A DNA stretch of 64,000 bases from CAWDVH01 sp963805705 (lineage in GTDB: Bacteria > Actinomycetota > Actinomycetes > Streptosporangiales > Streptosporangiaceae). The position numbers and the translations under genes are program-made. The notes under the pieces are model-generated. The model saw only the letters and a program-made list of their open reading frames with translations, had not been told where the DNA came from and ran no database searches. This document shows positions 34,937 to 43,598 of this stretch, in pieces; position 1 is the first letter of the stretch, and each line of letters begins with the position of its first letter. Where the stretch lies: assembly GCA_963805705.1 (NCBI GenBank), contig CAWDVH010000001.1:248001-312000 (forward strand). Reading direction: 5' to 3'.

Positions 34937-35854
34937 TTACGAGCCGATCCCTGTGGTCGAGGCGGATAGCGACCTCGGGTCGCGCTGCCGCCAGGAACCG
35001 CGCTCGACGGCAGCGAGGAACCTGTCCACCACCGCGTTGAATACCTCGGGTTCTTCGAGGTTGGCGGTGTGCCCCGTCTGCGGAAGTATCGCCAGGCCCG
35101 ACGACGGTATGACGCGCTTGAGCATCAGCGCGGGTTCCAGGCATCCCTCATCTTCGTCACCGGCAATGATCAGCACCGGCACGCTGATTTCCGCGAGGTC
35201 GCCGATCAGTGCGTACAGAGACGGCCGTGCGGCCTGGACTCCCCGCATCGTCAACGCCGAGCCAGCCGCCGAGTGCTCGCCGAGTGCGGTCGCGAACTGC
35301 GCCCAGCCGCGCGGATTCTTGTTCTGGAACTGAACCCGGGCAGGCCCGACCGCGTACCGCTGCGCCATCCCCGCCGCACCCTCGGCCTCGAACGCCGCGG
35401 CAATGGCCTCGCACTCGCCCCTGAACGGCTCCTGCCGCTCCGGTTGAGCACCGTACCCGACCCCGGCCGCCACGGCGGACAGCAGCCGGCCTGGGTAGCG
35501 CATGGCCAGGTGCAGCGCGGTGAAGCCGCCCATGGACAACCCCACGACATGCGCGCGGGAGATCCCGAGCCCGTCCAGGACGGCGATCGCGTCGTCGACC
35601 GCGCGCTGCTGCGAGTAGGCAGTCACCTCACCGGGCACATCCGACGGCAGGTAACCGCGGGCCGCATACGTGATGCAGCGAAAGGCGCCGGAGAAACACC
35701 GGACCTGCGGCTCCCAGCTGCGGTGATCGCCGGCGAACTCGTGGATAAGGAGCAGTGGCGTACCCGCTCCCGTGCTTTCAGCGTGCAGGCGCACGCCGTC
35801 GCCTGTCTCGATCGTCGGCACGGACGGCCTCCCGCTCGCTGTATGGGTGGTCAT
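34937..35854 (-). CDS. Alpha/beta hydrolase (enol-lactonase-like)
   Basis: A 305-residue hydrolase: LLLIHEFAGDHRSWEPQVR (33-51), Ser in VVGLSMGGFTALHLA (about 109-123), acid in IAGDEDEGCLEP and His in PQTGHTANLEEPEVF. The oxyanion-hole strand carries HEFAG instead of the common HGxxG, as in some 3-oxoadipate enol-lactonase relatives. It lies on the strand of the GntR regulator (31 bp upstream) and faces the sarcosine-oxidase gene. Confidence 0.83.
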   Translation of the reverse strand: MTTHTASGRPSVPTIETGDGVRLHAESTGAGTPLLLIHEFAGDHRSWEPQVRCFSGAFRCITYAARGYLPSDVPGEVTAYSQQRAVDDAIAVLDGLGISRAHVVGLSMGGFTALHLAMRYPGRLLSAVAAGVGYGAQPERQEPFRGECEAIAAAFEAEGAAGMAQRYAVGPARVQFQNKNPRGWAQFATALGEHSAAGSALTMRGVQAARPSLYALIGDLAEISVPVLIIAGDEDEGCLEPALMLKRVIPSSGLAILPQTGHTANLEEPEVFNAVVDRFLAAVERGSWRQRDPRSLSASTTGIGS

Positions 35855-35885
35855 GGAGGCTGGCCGGGCCTGCGGGCCGGGTCGT

Positions 35886-36539
35886 TCAGTCTCCGGTGAG
35901 GTGCTGGACGTCCAGGATGTGCTTGTGGGTCATGGCCGCCGCCGCCACGGCATCCGCGGCGCGCAGCGCATCCAGGATTTCCTCGTGCTGGCGCACCGAC
36001 TCGGCGTGTGTGCGCAGGACCCGCGGACCGCCGTGCAGGGACGCCCAGAGAAGCCGCAGCATGGACATCAGCAGCGGGCTGTGCGCGTACTGGTACAGCG
36101 TGAAATGAAACTCCCGGTTGAGGTCCGCATAGCTCGCGTCATCATCGGCGAGCGCCTTCATCGTCGCGTTCAGGGTCTCTAGCCGCTCGATGCCGGCCGC
36201 GTCGATCTTGCGGGCGGCCAGCGAGGCACCCAGCGACTCCAGCGCGGCGCGGATCTGGAAGTTCTCCTCGCTCCTGCCCTCGTCGGGCTCGACGACCGTG
36301 AACCCGCGGTGCGTGTCGCCCAGTACTAACCCCTCGGACTCCAGCCGCCGCATCGCCTCGCGCACCGGCGTCTGGCTGACCTGAAACCGCTGCGCGAGGT
36401 CGCGCTGGCGCAGCTGCTCGCCCGCGGCCAGCCCTCCGGTGAAGATCAGCTCACGTATCAGCGCTGCCACCATGTCGGTCTTGCTGACATAGCTAGGACC
36501 GGCGGACCCAGTCGGCTGCATCATCGAGGCAGGTCGCAT
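35886..36539 (-). CDS. GntR-family regulator, FCD subfamily
   Basis: A 217-residue regulator. The winged HTH occupies about 20-85 (MVAALIRELIFTGGLAAGEQ, RDLAQRFQVSQTPVREAMRR) and the FCD effector domain about 90-210 (IRAALESLGASLAARKI, NREFHFTLYQYAH, QHEEILDALRAADAVAA), with metal-ligand-type Asp/His residues. FCD proteins bind metabolite acids and recognise palindromes with a GTATAC-like or TNGTNNNACNA core. Its 5' end overlaps the molybdenum-hydroxylase gene by 19 bp, so it belongs to that operon. It is the best candidate in the window to bind the four TGRTATAYCA sites described separately. Confidence 0.9.
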   Translation of the reverse strand: MRPASMMQPTGSAGPSYVSKTDMVAALIRELIFTGGLAAGEQLRQRDLAQRFQVSQTPVREAMRRLESEGLVLGDTHRGFTVVEPDEGRSEENFQIRAALESLGASLAARKIDAAGIERLETLNATMKALADDDASYADLNREFHFTLYQYAHSPLLMSMLRLLWASLHGGPRVLRTHAESVRQHEEILDALRAADAVAAAAMTHKHILDVQHLTGD

Positions 36540-39454
36540 GGGACGCCTTTCGCGCTCGTGCCGGGTGCACTTGCCTGTCCGCAGATCATGTTAGGCCTGC
36601 TTTCGGATCGGTAGACAGTTTCGGCCAGAGTCTTTACGCGAGCCGGTGTCAGCGGCAGCCGACCGACGCTGCCGACCATACCGAGCGCATCGCGGACCGC
36701 GCTGACCAGCGCGGCGCCAGCAGCGGTCACGCCGCCCTCGCCGGCCCCTCGCACGCCCAGCGGATTTCCCGGCGCGGGAGCCTGCTCGGTCACCAGGACG
36801 TCGATCGGCGGCACCTCGGCGGCGGTCGGTATCCGGTAGTCCATGAACGTTATCGCCAATGGCTGCCCGGCCTCGTCGTAGACGAGTTCCTCCATCAACG
36901 CTCCGCCGATCCCCTGCGCGGCTCCCCCGCGCAGCTGGCCCTCGACCAGCGCCGGATTGACGGCCCGGCCGACCTCGTAAGCGACCAGGTAGCGCAGCAC
37001 CCGCACTCCGCCCGTGCCCGGATCGATTTCTGCGACCGCAACGTGCACGCCGTAGGGGTAGGTCATGTGCGTGACGTCAAACCGACGCCGCGCAGACAGG
37101 CCGGCTGGCTCGCCGTCGAGCAAGTACCTGCTGGCGGGCGCCGTAGCGTGCGCAACCTGCGCGAGGGTGACCGCCGCGTCGGGATCGCCCAGCACGCCGA
37201 CGACGCCGTCGCGGACATCCAGGTCGTCCTCGGCGATCTCCAGCATCCGCGCGGCGACCGTCCTGGCGCGGGCTCGGACGGCGAGCGCCGCCGCGTGCAC
37301 CGCGCTTCCGGCCACGACCGTCGAGCGCGAAGCCCACGATCCCATGCCAAACGGCTGGCGCACGGTATCGCCGTTGACGACCCGCACTACGTCCGGGCTG
37401 ACTCCTAGAGCATCGGCGGCGATCTGCGCCAGCACCGTCTCAATGCCCTGGCCGAAGGAGGTACCGCCCGAAAACACGCTGACCGCGCCGGTGTCGCCCA
37501 CGACGACGTCTGCGGTCTCCTGCGGGCCAAGTCCGCTCTTCTCGAGGAACGTGGCCAAGCCCAGGCCGCGCAGCTGGCCGGCCTTCCTGCCCCGTTCGAC
37601 CTCGTCGCCATAGCCGAGCCGGGCGGCCTCGCCGAGTGCCGCGGCCAGCAGCCCCGGATAGTCGCCCCAGTCGAGCACGACGTCAGTGCCGAGCGCGGTC
37701 ATCGGGCGCTGATGCGGCAGCTCCGCCGGGCCCAGGAGATTGCGGCGGCGCAGCTCGGCGCGGTCTAGTCCGAGCTGGCCGGCCGCGACGTCGAGCAACT
37801 GCTCGCGCGCCGTGGTTCCCTCGAACCGGCCGGGAGCGCGGTAGGTGCCGCACGGTGTCTTGCTGGTCAGCACGACCTGGACCCGGCCTCGGTAGGCGGG
37901 TACCCGATAGGGGCCGGGCAGCATGGTCACGGTCAGCTCTGGCACCGCGACCCCGTGCGTGCGGCAGTAGGCGCCGTTGTCGTGCACGATCTCGTCACGC
38001 AGTGCTGTGATCAGCCCGTCGGAGTCGAATGCCGCTGCGATCCGGTGGGACTGCTGCCGGGAGTGGTTGACCGCGACTAGGTGCTCGGCGCGGTCCTCGG
38101 TCCACTTGACGGGCCGCCGCAGCCTGCGGGCCAGCCACGGCACCAGGAAGTCCTCGGGATAGAACTCGCCGCGCACGCCGAATCCGCCGCCGGCGTCGAC
38201 CGCCTGCACGTGAATCAGGTGCTCGTCCATGCCCAGCAGGCCGGCGAGCACGTCACGGTTGAACACCGGGACCTTGGTCATCCCGTAAATCGACAGCGCG
38301 CCGGTACGCGTGTTGATGTCGGCCAGGAGCGCGCGCGGCTCAAGCGGTACGGCCGTGTGCCGCCCGATCTCCATCTCGATCTCCACGACCCGGGCCGCGC
38401 AGGCAAACGCAGCGTCCACGTCGCCATAGCCGAGGGTGAAGTCAGCGGCAACGTTGCCGTCGGCGAACAGGCGGGGCGCGTCTTCCAGCGCCGCGGCACG
38501 CGCATCGAGGACGGCGGGAGCCTCCTCGATATCGATGTCGACCAGCTCGGCAGCGTCCTCGGCGGCGTACGGGTCATCGGCCAGCACGACCGCCAGCGGC
38601 TCGCCGACGTACCGTACGACGTCGGCCGCTAGGACCGGCTGCAGGAACCGGCTCAGGTCAATACCCTGAACAGCCAGCCGGACGGGTATGACCAGGCCGG
38701 GCGGAAGGTCCACCGCGGTGATCGCGCAGACCACTCCCGCGGCCCGGCGGGCTGGTGCGGCGTCAACCCCCCGGATCCGCCCGTGCGCCACTGGCGAGCG
38801 GACAATCCGCGCCCACACCTGGCCGCGGGCGCTGAAGTCATCGCCGAAGCGCCCGTTACCGAGCAGCATCCGGCGGTCTTCCTTGCGCGGCAGCCGCGCG
38901 CCGATCGCGCTCACTGCCCGCCGTCTCCGGCCGGGCCAGATCCATCGGCCTCCAGGCCGGGCCGGGCAGCCTGTCCGCCGGGACCTGGCGGTGGCGAGCA
39001 CGGCCGCGACGATCCCCTGGTAGCCGGTGCACCGGCACAGGTTTGACGCGACGAGCTCGCGGATCTCCGGCTCGGAGGGCTCGCGGCTATCCCGCGGCTC
39101 GCTGAGGTAGGCCTCGGCCAGCATCAGGAAGCCCGGCGTGCAGAATCCGCACTGTAGCCCGTGATGATCGCTGAACGACTGCTGAAGGTCGGACAGCGCC
39201 TCGCCGTCGGACAGTCCCTCTACAGTACGGATCTCGCTGTCGTCCGCCTGCACACCGAACATCAGGCACGCCCTGGCCGGCTCGCCATCGACCAGCACCG
39301 TGCACGCGCCGCAGATGCCGTGCTCGCAGCCCAGGTGGGTTCCGGTGTAGCCGAGGTCGTGCCGCAGCATGTCGGCGAGCGTCCGGCGTGACTCCACCGC
39401 CAGCTCATGCTCCCGCCCGTTCACCCGTACCCGGATCAGGTGGCTGTCTGTCAC
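36521..39454 (-). CDS. Molybdenum hydroxylase, [2Fe-2S] small subunit fused to molybdopterin large subunit
   Basis: A single 977-codon frame. Residues 1-160 are a complete small subunit: plant-type cluster Cys43, 48, 51, 63 and the second cluster Cys102, 105, 140, 142. Residues from about 181 on are a xanthine-dehydrogenase-family large subunit (IGARLPRKEDRRMLLGNGRF, GGGFGVRGEF, TYRAPGRFEGT, active-site Glu in VRGAGEGG). The TYRAPGR loop is of the 'form II' (AYRGAGR-like) kind, not CO dehydrogenase. The joint (161-180) is Arg/Pro/Trp-rich. At 38911-38914 a GTGA would let the large subunit start at GTG 38914 (797 residues), so this may be two overlapping genes joined by a small indel. It hydroxylates a heterocycle or aldehyde. 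Confidence 0.82.
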   Translation of the reverse strand: MTDSHLIRVRVNGREHELAVESRRTLADMLRHDLGYTGTHLGCEHGICGACTVLVDGEPARACLMFGVQADDSEIRTVEGLSDGEALSDLQQSFSDHHGLQCGFCTPGFLMLAEAYLSEPRDSREPSEPEIRELVASNLCRCTGYQGIVAAVLATARSRRTGCPARPGGRWIWPGRRRRAVSAIGARLPRKEDRRMLLGNGRFGDDFSARGQVWARIVRSPVAHGRIRGVDAAPARRAAGVVCAITAVDLPPGLVIPVRLAVQGIDLSRFLQPVLAADVVRYVGEPLAVVLADDPYAAEDAAELVDIDIEEAPAVLDARAAALEDAPRLFADGNVAADFTLGYGDVDAAFACAARVVEIEMEIGRHTAVPLEPRALLADINTRTGALSIYGMTKVPVFNRDVLAGLLGMDEHLIHVQAVDAGGGFGVRGEFYPEDFLVPWLARRLRRPVKWTEDRAEHLVAVNHSRQQSHRIAAAFDSDGLITALRDEIVHDNGAYCRTHGVAVPELTVTMLPGPYRVPAYRGRVQVVLTSKTPCGTYRAPGRFEGTTAREQLLDVAAGQLGLDRAELRRRNLLGPAELPHQRPMTALGTDVVLDWGDYPGLLAAALGEAARLGYGDEVERGRKAGQLRGLGLATFLEKSGLGPQETADVVVGDTGAVSVFSGGTSFGQGIETVLAQIAADALGVSPDVVRVVNGDTVRQPFGMGSWASRSTVVAGSAVHAAALAVRARARTVAARMLEIAEDDLDVRDGVVGVLGDPDAAVTLAQVAHATAPASRYLLDGEPAGLSARRRFDVTHMTYPYGVHVAVAEIDPGTGGVRVLRYLVAYEVGRAVNPALVEGQLRGGAAQGIGGALMEELVYDEAGQPLAITFMDYRIPTAAEVPPIDVLVTEQAPAPGNPLGVRGAGEGGVTAAGAALVSAVRDALGMVGSVGRLPLTPARVKTLAETVYRSESRPNMICGQASAPGTSAKGVPCDLPR

Positions 39455-41928
39455 GTGACACCTGTCCTGGCCAGCGCATCGTGCACATCGCCGGGCAGCA
39501 CCGGAATGTGATCGAAGCAGACCGGCATGCTGGCGAGCGCGTCATTGACCGCGTTCAGGACGGCGGCCGGGGCGCCGATCATGCCGCCCTCGCCCATTCC
39601 CTTGGCCCCCGTCTCGCTGAACGCCGACGGCGTCTCCAGGTGCACAATGTCGACGGGACACATCTCGGCAGCGGTCGGCGCCAGGTAGTCCATGAGGGTC
39701 GTCGTGCCCGGCTGGCCGTCATCGTCATAGCTGATCCGCTCCAGCAGCGCGGCGGCGACGCCCTGGGCGACCCCGCCCAGCACCTGCCCGTCGACGACTA
39801 GCGGGTTGATCACCACTCCGCAGTCCTCCACGACGAGGTACCGCTGCAGCCGGATCTCGCAGGTCCCAGGGTCGATGGAGACCAGGACGGCATGACAGGC
39901 ATTGGAAAACGTCCCGGGCGGATCGAAGGACGCCCGCGCCTCCAGCCCGTAGCGGACCTGCTCGGGCAGGACATGGGACTGGAAATGGACGATCCGGGAC
40001 AGCTCGCTGACCAGGATGGACGCCGCGGGATCGCCCCGGACGTGCGCGGCGCCGTCGGCGAGGTCGATGTCGGCGGGGCTGGCCTCGAGCAGGTGCGCGG
40101 CGACCTGCCGGAGCTGATCGGCGACCTGCTGCGCGGCGCGGCCGGCGGCGCCGCCGCCGATCACTATCGAGCGGCTGCCGAAGGTGCCCCAGCCGTAGGA
40201 GGCCAGGTCGGTGTCACCCTGCCGCAGCCGGACCTGATCAGGGTGAACTCCGAGCCGGTCGGCGACGATCTGGGCGAAGGTCGTCTCATGGCCCTGGCCG
40301 TGAGCGCACGTGCCGGTGGTGACGATCACTTCGCCGGAGGGATCCATCCGCACCTGCGCGGTGTCGTAGCCCGGCGTCATCCGCATCCGGCGCTGCGACA
40401 TGGTGGGGGTGCCATAGGCGGTGCGCTCGGAGAAGCACGAGTAGCCGATCCCGGCCAGCAGCCCGCTGCCGCGCAGCCGGTCCCGCTCGGCGGGCCAGCC
40501 GCCGGAGGTCACCCGCTGCTCAGCGAGGTCCAGGGACTCGAGGTAGCTGCCCTCGTCGTAGCTGATGCCATTGACACCGGTGTAGGGGAATTCGCCGGGG
40601 CTGATCAGGTTGATGCGGCGTACCGCCAGCGGATCGAGGCGCAGCGCTCTGGCTGCCTTCTCGATCAGCCGCTCCATCACCAGCACGATCTGCGGGCGGG
40701 AGACGCCGCGGTACGGCGCGGTGGGCGCCTTGTTGGTGGCAATGGCCCTACCGCGCGCGCGGTAGGCCGGCACCTTGTACACACCGGGCAATTCGCCCGC
40801 CGCCATCAGCGGCTCTACCGCGCAGGTGAACGCGAACGCCGAGTAGGCGCCGACATCGCAGACGATCTCCGCGGCCAGCCCCAGGATGCGGCCCTGGGTG
40901 TCGAACGCGGCTTGCGCCTCGTAGCGCTGCTCATGACCATGGAACGAGGCGGTCAGGTTCTCGTGCCGGTCCTCGATCCAGGCCACGGGCCGGCGCAGCC
41001 GCATCGCCACCGCGGCGACGACCACCTCCTCACGGCCGACCACGCACTTGAGCCCGAAACCGCCGCCCACATCCGGAGCGATGACCCGCACGCTGCGCTC
41101 GGCAATCTGCAGGGCCTGCGCGATGCCGGAGCGGACCTGATGCGGCACCTGCGTCGAGACGTGCACGACCAGCTGGTCGTCCCGGTCATCCCACTCGGCC
41201 AGGCAGGCGCGTCCTTCCAGCGGCAGCGCAGCCACCCGGGCGCTGGTGAACACGCCGCCGACAGTCAGCGGAGCGTCGGCGAAGATCTCGGCCAGACCCT
41301 CGTCGTCGAACATCGTCAGGTCCAGCATGCAGTTGCCGGCCAGTTCGTGGTGCACCTGGCGCGCGCCTGCATCCGCCGCCGAGGCTAGGGACGAGATCGC
41401 CGGCAACGGCGTCCACCCGATATCCAGCACCTCGGCCGCGTCCTCGGCAACGTAAGGGTCCTCAGCTATCACGACCGCGACCGGCTCGCCGACGAAGCGC
41501 ACCTCGTCGTCAGCCAGCATCGGCATCGTCGTGGGCACGAATTCCTCGCGCTCCAGGACAGCCATCAGGTATGGGCTGCCCAGGTCAGCCGCAGTGAGCA
41601 CCGCCACAACGCCGGGCACCGCAAGTGCCGCGGAGGTATCGACCTGCCCCACCCTGGCCGCCGCGAACGGGCTGCGCGCAAACGCTGCGTGCAGCATCCG
41701 CGGCCGCGCCAGGTCGCCGGTGAACTGGGCGCGCCCGAGCAGCATCCGCCGGTCTTCCTTGCGCGGCACCGCCGCGCCGACCCAGCGCCCGGATGGATCC
41801 AGCGCGGCTTCGCTCGCTGCGCGGCGCCATTCCAGGCCATTCACGGCCGCCGCCGCGACGCGCCCGCCGGTTTCCGCTTCGCGCCCGGTGGCGACCCCGC
41901 CGTGCTCGGCTGGCCTGCGCCTGGTCAC
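39451..41928 (-). CDS. Molybdenum hydroxylase, second molybdopterin-binding large subunit
   Basis: An 825-residue large subunit of the xanthine dehydrogenase family: VPRKEDRRMLLGRAQFTGD near 54-72, APDVGGGFGLK (cofactor-binding glycine loop), KAPTAPYRGVSRPQ (substrate/cofactor loop) and active-site Glu in GAKGMGEGG. It is clearly different from the fused large subunit downstream, so the operon has two distinct large subunits. GTG 41928 overlaps the stop of the FAD-subunit gene (GTGA), and its own stop overlaps the next start (ATGA). The two large subunits might share the one small and one FAD subunit. The substrate is unknown. Confidence 0.87.
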   Translation of the reverse strand: MTRRRPAEHGGVATGREAETGGRVAAAAVNGLEWRRAASEAALDPSGRWVGAAVPRKEDRRMLLGRAQFTGDLARPRMLHAAFARSPFAAARVGQVDTSAALAVPGVVAVLTAADLGSPYLMAVLEREEFVPTTMPMLADDEVRFVGEPVAVVIAEDPYVAEDAAEVLDIGWTPLPAISSLASAADAGARQVHHELAGNCMLDLTMFDDEGLAEIFADAPLTVGGVFTSARVAALPLEGRACLAEWDDRDDQLVVHVSTQVPHQVRSGIAQALQIAERSVRVIAPDVGGGFGLKCVVGREEVVVAAVAMRLRRPVAWIEDRHENLTASFHGHEQRYEAQAAFDTQGRILGLAAEIVCDVGAYSAFAFTCAVEPLMAAGELPGVYKVPAYRARGRAIATNKAPTAPYRGVSRPQIVLVMERLIEKAARALRLDPLAVRRINLISPGEFPYTGVNGISYDEGSYLESLDLAEQRVTSGGWPAERDRLRGSGLLAGIGYSCFSERTAYGTPTMSQRRMRMTPGYDTAQVRMDPSGEVIVTTGTCAHGQGHETTFAQIVADRLGVHPDQVRLRQGDTDLASYGWGTFGSRSIVIGGGAAGRAAQQVADQLRQVAAHLLEASPADIDLADGAAHVRGDPAASILVSELSRIVHFQSHVLPEQVRYGLEARASFDPPGTFSNACHAVLVSIDPGTCEIRLQRYLVVEDCGVVINPLVVDGQVLGGVAQGVAAALLERISYDDDGQPGTTTLMDYLAPTAAEMCPVDIVHLETPSAFSETGAKGMGEGGMIGAPAAVLNAVNDALASMPVCFDHIPVLPGDVHDALARTGVT

Positions 41929-42772
41929 AGCCGACTCGCTTCTTCCAGGGCGCGGCACACCAGGGTCGCCGTGAGCTTCTTGCGGTAGCCACCACTACCG
42001 TGGCCGTCGGACGGCGGATCGACCTGCCCGGCCGCAAGGTCCCCCGCGGCGCGCCACGTCTCAGGCGTGGCGGGCTGGCCACCCAGCGGACGGGTATCGA
42101 CAACGAAGGGAAGCGAGCCGACGCCGCCGAGTATCACGCGCGCTGAGCTGCAGGTACTCCCGGCGATCTCGACTGACACAGCCGCGGCGACGATCGCGAA
42201 ATCCCCCTGGCGCTGCGCGAACTCGGTCAGCACGGCCCGGCGCGCGGCCTGCGGGAACCAGACCTCGGTGATCATCTCGTCCGGCTCAGCAGCGGTCTCG
42301 AAGAGGCCGAGGAAGAATTCCGGTGCCGGGACGGTCCGCTGGCCGGCCTGCGCAGTACGATGCCCGCCTCGAGCAGGACTGCCAGCAGGCACCATTCGGA
42401 GGCCGGGTCAGCGTGGGCGATGCTGCCGCCGAACGTGCCCCGGACCCGGATCGGGTAATGCCCGATCCAGTGCGCGGAGCGCTGCAGCACGCCGAATCCG
42501 TCCAGCACGGCAGGGTCCCTGGTCATCTCGACAGCCCGGTGCGTCGTCAGAGCGCCGACGTGCAGCCCGTCCTGACCGGCCCGCAGGTAGCTCAGACCGG
42601 GGATCCGGGTCACATCGACCAGGGCACTCGGCCGGGCGAGGCGGAAATTCATCATCGGGACCAGGCTCTGCCCTCCGGCCAGGATCTTCGCCTCGTCACC
42701 GAACTCCGCGAGCAGCGCGAGAGCCTCCGTGACCTCGCGTGCGCGGCGATAGGTGAACGAGGCTGGCTTCAC
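41925..42772 (-). pseudogene. Molybdenum hydroxylase FAD subunit, frameshifted
   Basis: A CoxM/xanthine-dehydrogenase FAD-binding subunit of about 282 residues in two frames. The N-terminal part starts at GTG 42772 (MKPASFTYRRAREVTEALAL, FAD motifs LAGGQSLVPMMNFR and RGTFGGSIAHADPASE). The C-terminal part (AQAGQRTVPAPEFFLGLFET, VILGGVGSLPFVVD) is in another frame. They join near 42345-42358 if one base is missing after GIVLR. The rest is intact and ends with the GTGA overlap to the large subunit gene. Either the operon is inactivated here or the sequence has a one-base error; the tight operon structure favours an error. Confidence 0.82.
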
Positions 42773-42805
42773 CAGGCACCTCGGGGCTCGTCAGGCATGC
42801 GCACT

Positions 42806-42821
42806 CATTTGATATATCATA
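42806..42821. promoter_or_regulatory. Operator copy 1 (TGATATATCA) in a divergent promoter
   Basis: The 10-bp perfect palindrome TGATATATCA lies at 42810-42819 within ATTTGATATATCATAT. It sits 38 bp upstream of the FAD-subunit GTG (minus strand) and about 70 bp upstream of the enoyl-CoA hydratase ATG (plus strand). It matches 13 of 16 positions of the copy at 46.14 kb. It is AT-rich in an otherwise GC-rich region and could control both operons. Confidence 0.75.
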
Positions 42822-42887
42822 TTTCAAAGGGGCGCAGTTAGCATCAGCCCAGCCCGGCGGCCCGTGCCGCCCGATACGGAGATCTGC

Positions 42888-43598
42888 ATGCCGACCTCAG
42901 AGCCGCCGTGTCCGCACGTCGTGGTCGAGCGCAGCCCGGCGGGATATCTGCGGGTGCTGCTAGACCGCCCCCAGCGGCGCAACGCACTGGATGCCGGCAT
43001 GGTGCGGGCCCTGATAGTCGCGCTCAGCGCCGACCCCGCCGCGGTGGTGCTCCTGGGCAGCACTGACCCGGCATCGTTCTGTGCGGGCGCGGATCTGACC
43101 CTGACCGCGGCAGAGCGGTCTGCGGTGTCGGATCTGCTGTATGAGTGCTATGAGCTCATGGTCAGCCGGCCAGGCCCGGTCATTGCCACGATCGGCGGCG
43201 CGGCGGTCGGCGGCGGCGCGCAGCTGGCCGCAGCGGCGGACCTGCGGATCGCCGGACCCGCCGCGAGGATGCGCTGGGCCGGGCCGCCCGGGATGCAGCT
43301 GCCGGTCGGCGCGTGGGTCCTGCCCGGCCTCACGGGCCGCGGCGTCGCGATGGACCTTACCCTGACGGGCCGCTGGATCGAGGCCGCCGAGGCACTGGCG
43401 CTGGGCCTCGTGAACCGGATCGATGACGATCCCGGCCAGGCCTCGGCGGCCATCGCCGAGGCTCTGCTGGCCAGAGGACCAGGCGCGCTGGCGGCCATCA
43501 AGATGGTGATGTCGGCAGGCGGACTGCTCGGCCGGCTGCATGCTGAGCGCGAGTCGAGCCGCTCCGCCTGGGTGCAGGTGCTCGCGCAGAGACGCTGA
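42888..43598 (+). CDS. Enoyl-CoA hydratase/isomerase family protein
   Basis: A 236-residue crotonase-fold protein: LDRPQRRNALDAGMVRAL (25-42), oxyanion-hole segment SFCAGADLTL, and GGAAVGGGAQLAAAADLRIA (about 104-123). The two catalytic Glu of true hydratases are not obvious: the second helix reads AGPPGMQLPVG, so it may be an isomerase, hydrolase or diverged hydratase. I chose ATG 42888 with ACGGAGA seven bases upstream; GTG 42864 is the longer alternative. It overlaps the CoA-ligase gene by one base (TGATG). Confidence 0.83.
   Translation: MPTSEPPCPHVVVERSPAGYLRVLLDRPQRRNALDAGMVRALIVALSADPAAVVLLGSTDPASFCAGADLTLTAAERSAVSDLLYECYELMVSRPGPVIATIGGAAVGGGAQLAAAADLRIAGPAARMRWAGPPGMQLPVGAWVLPGLTGRGVAMDLTLTGRWIEAAEALALGLVNRIDDDPGQASAAIAEALLARGPGALAAIKMVMSAGGLLGRLHAERESSRSAWVQVLAQRR

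Noticed and set aside
36521..42772. CO dehydrogenase (form I coxL) identity
   Set aside because: The AYxCSFR motif of form I is absent; the loops read TYRAPGR and PYRGVSR, so only the broader molybdenum hydroxylase family can be claimed.
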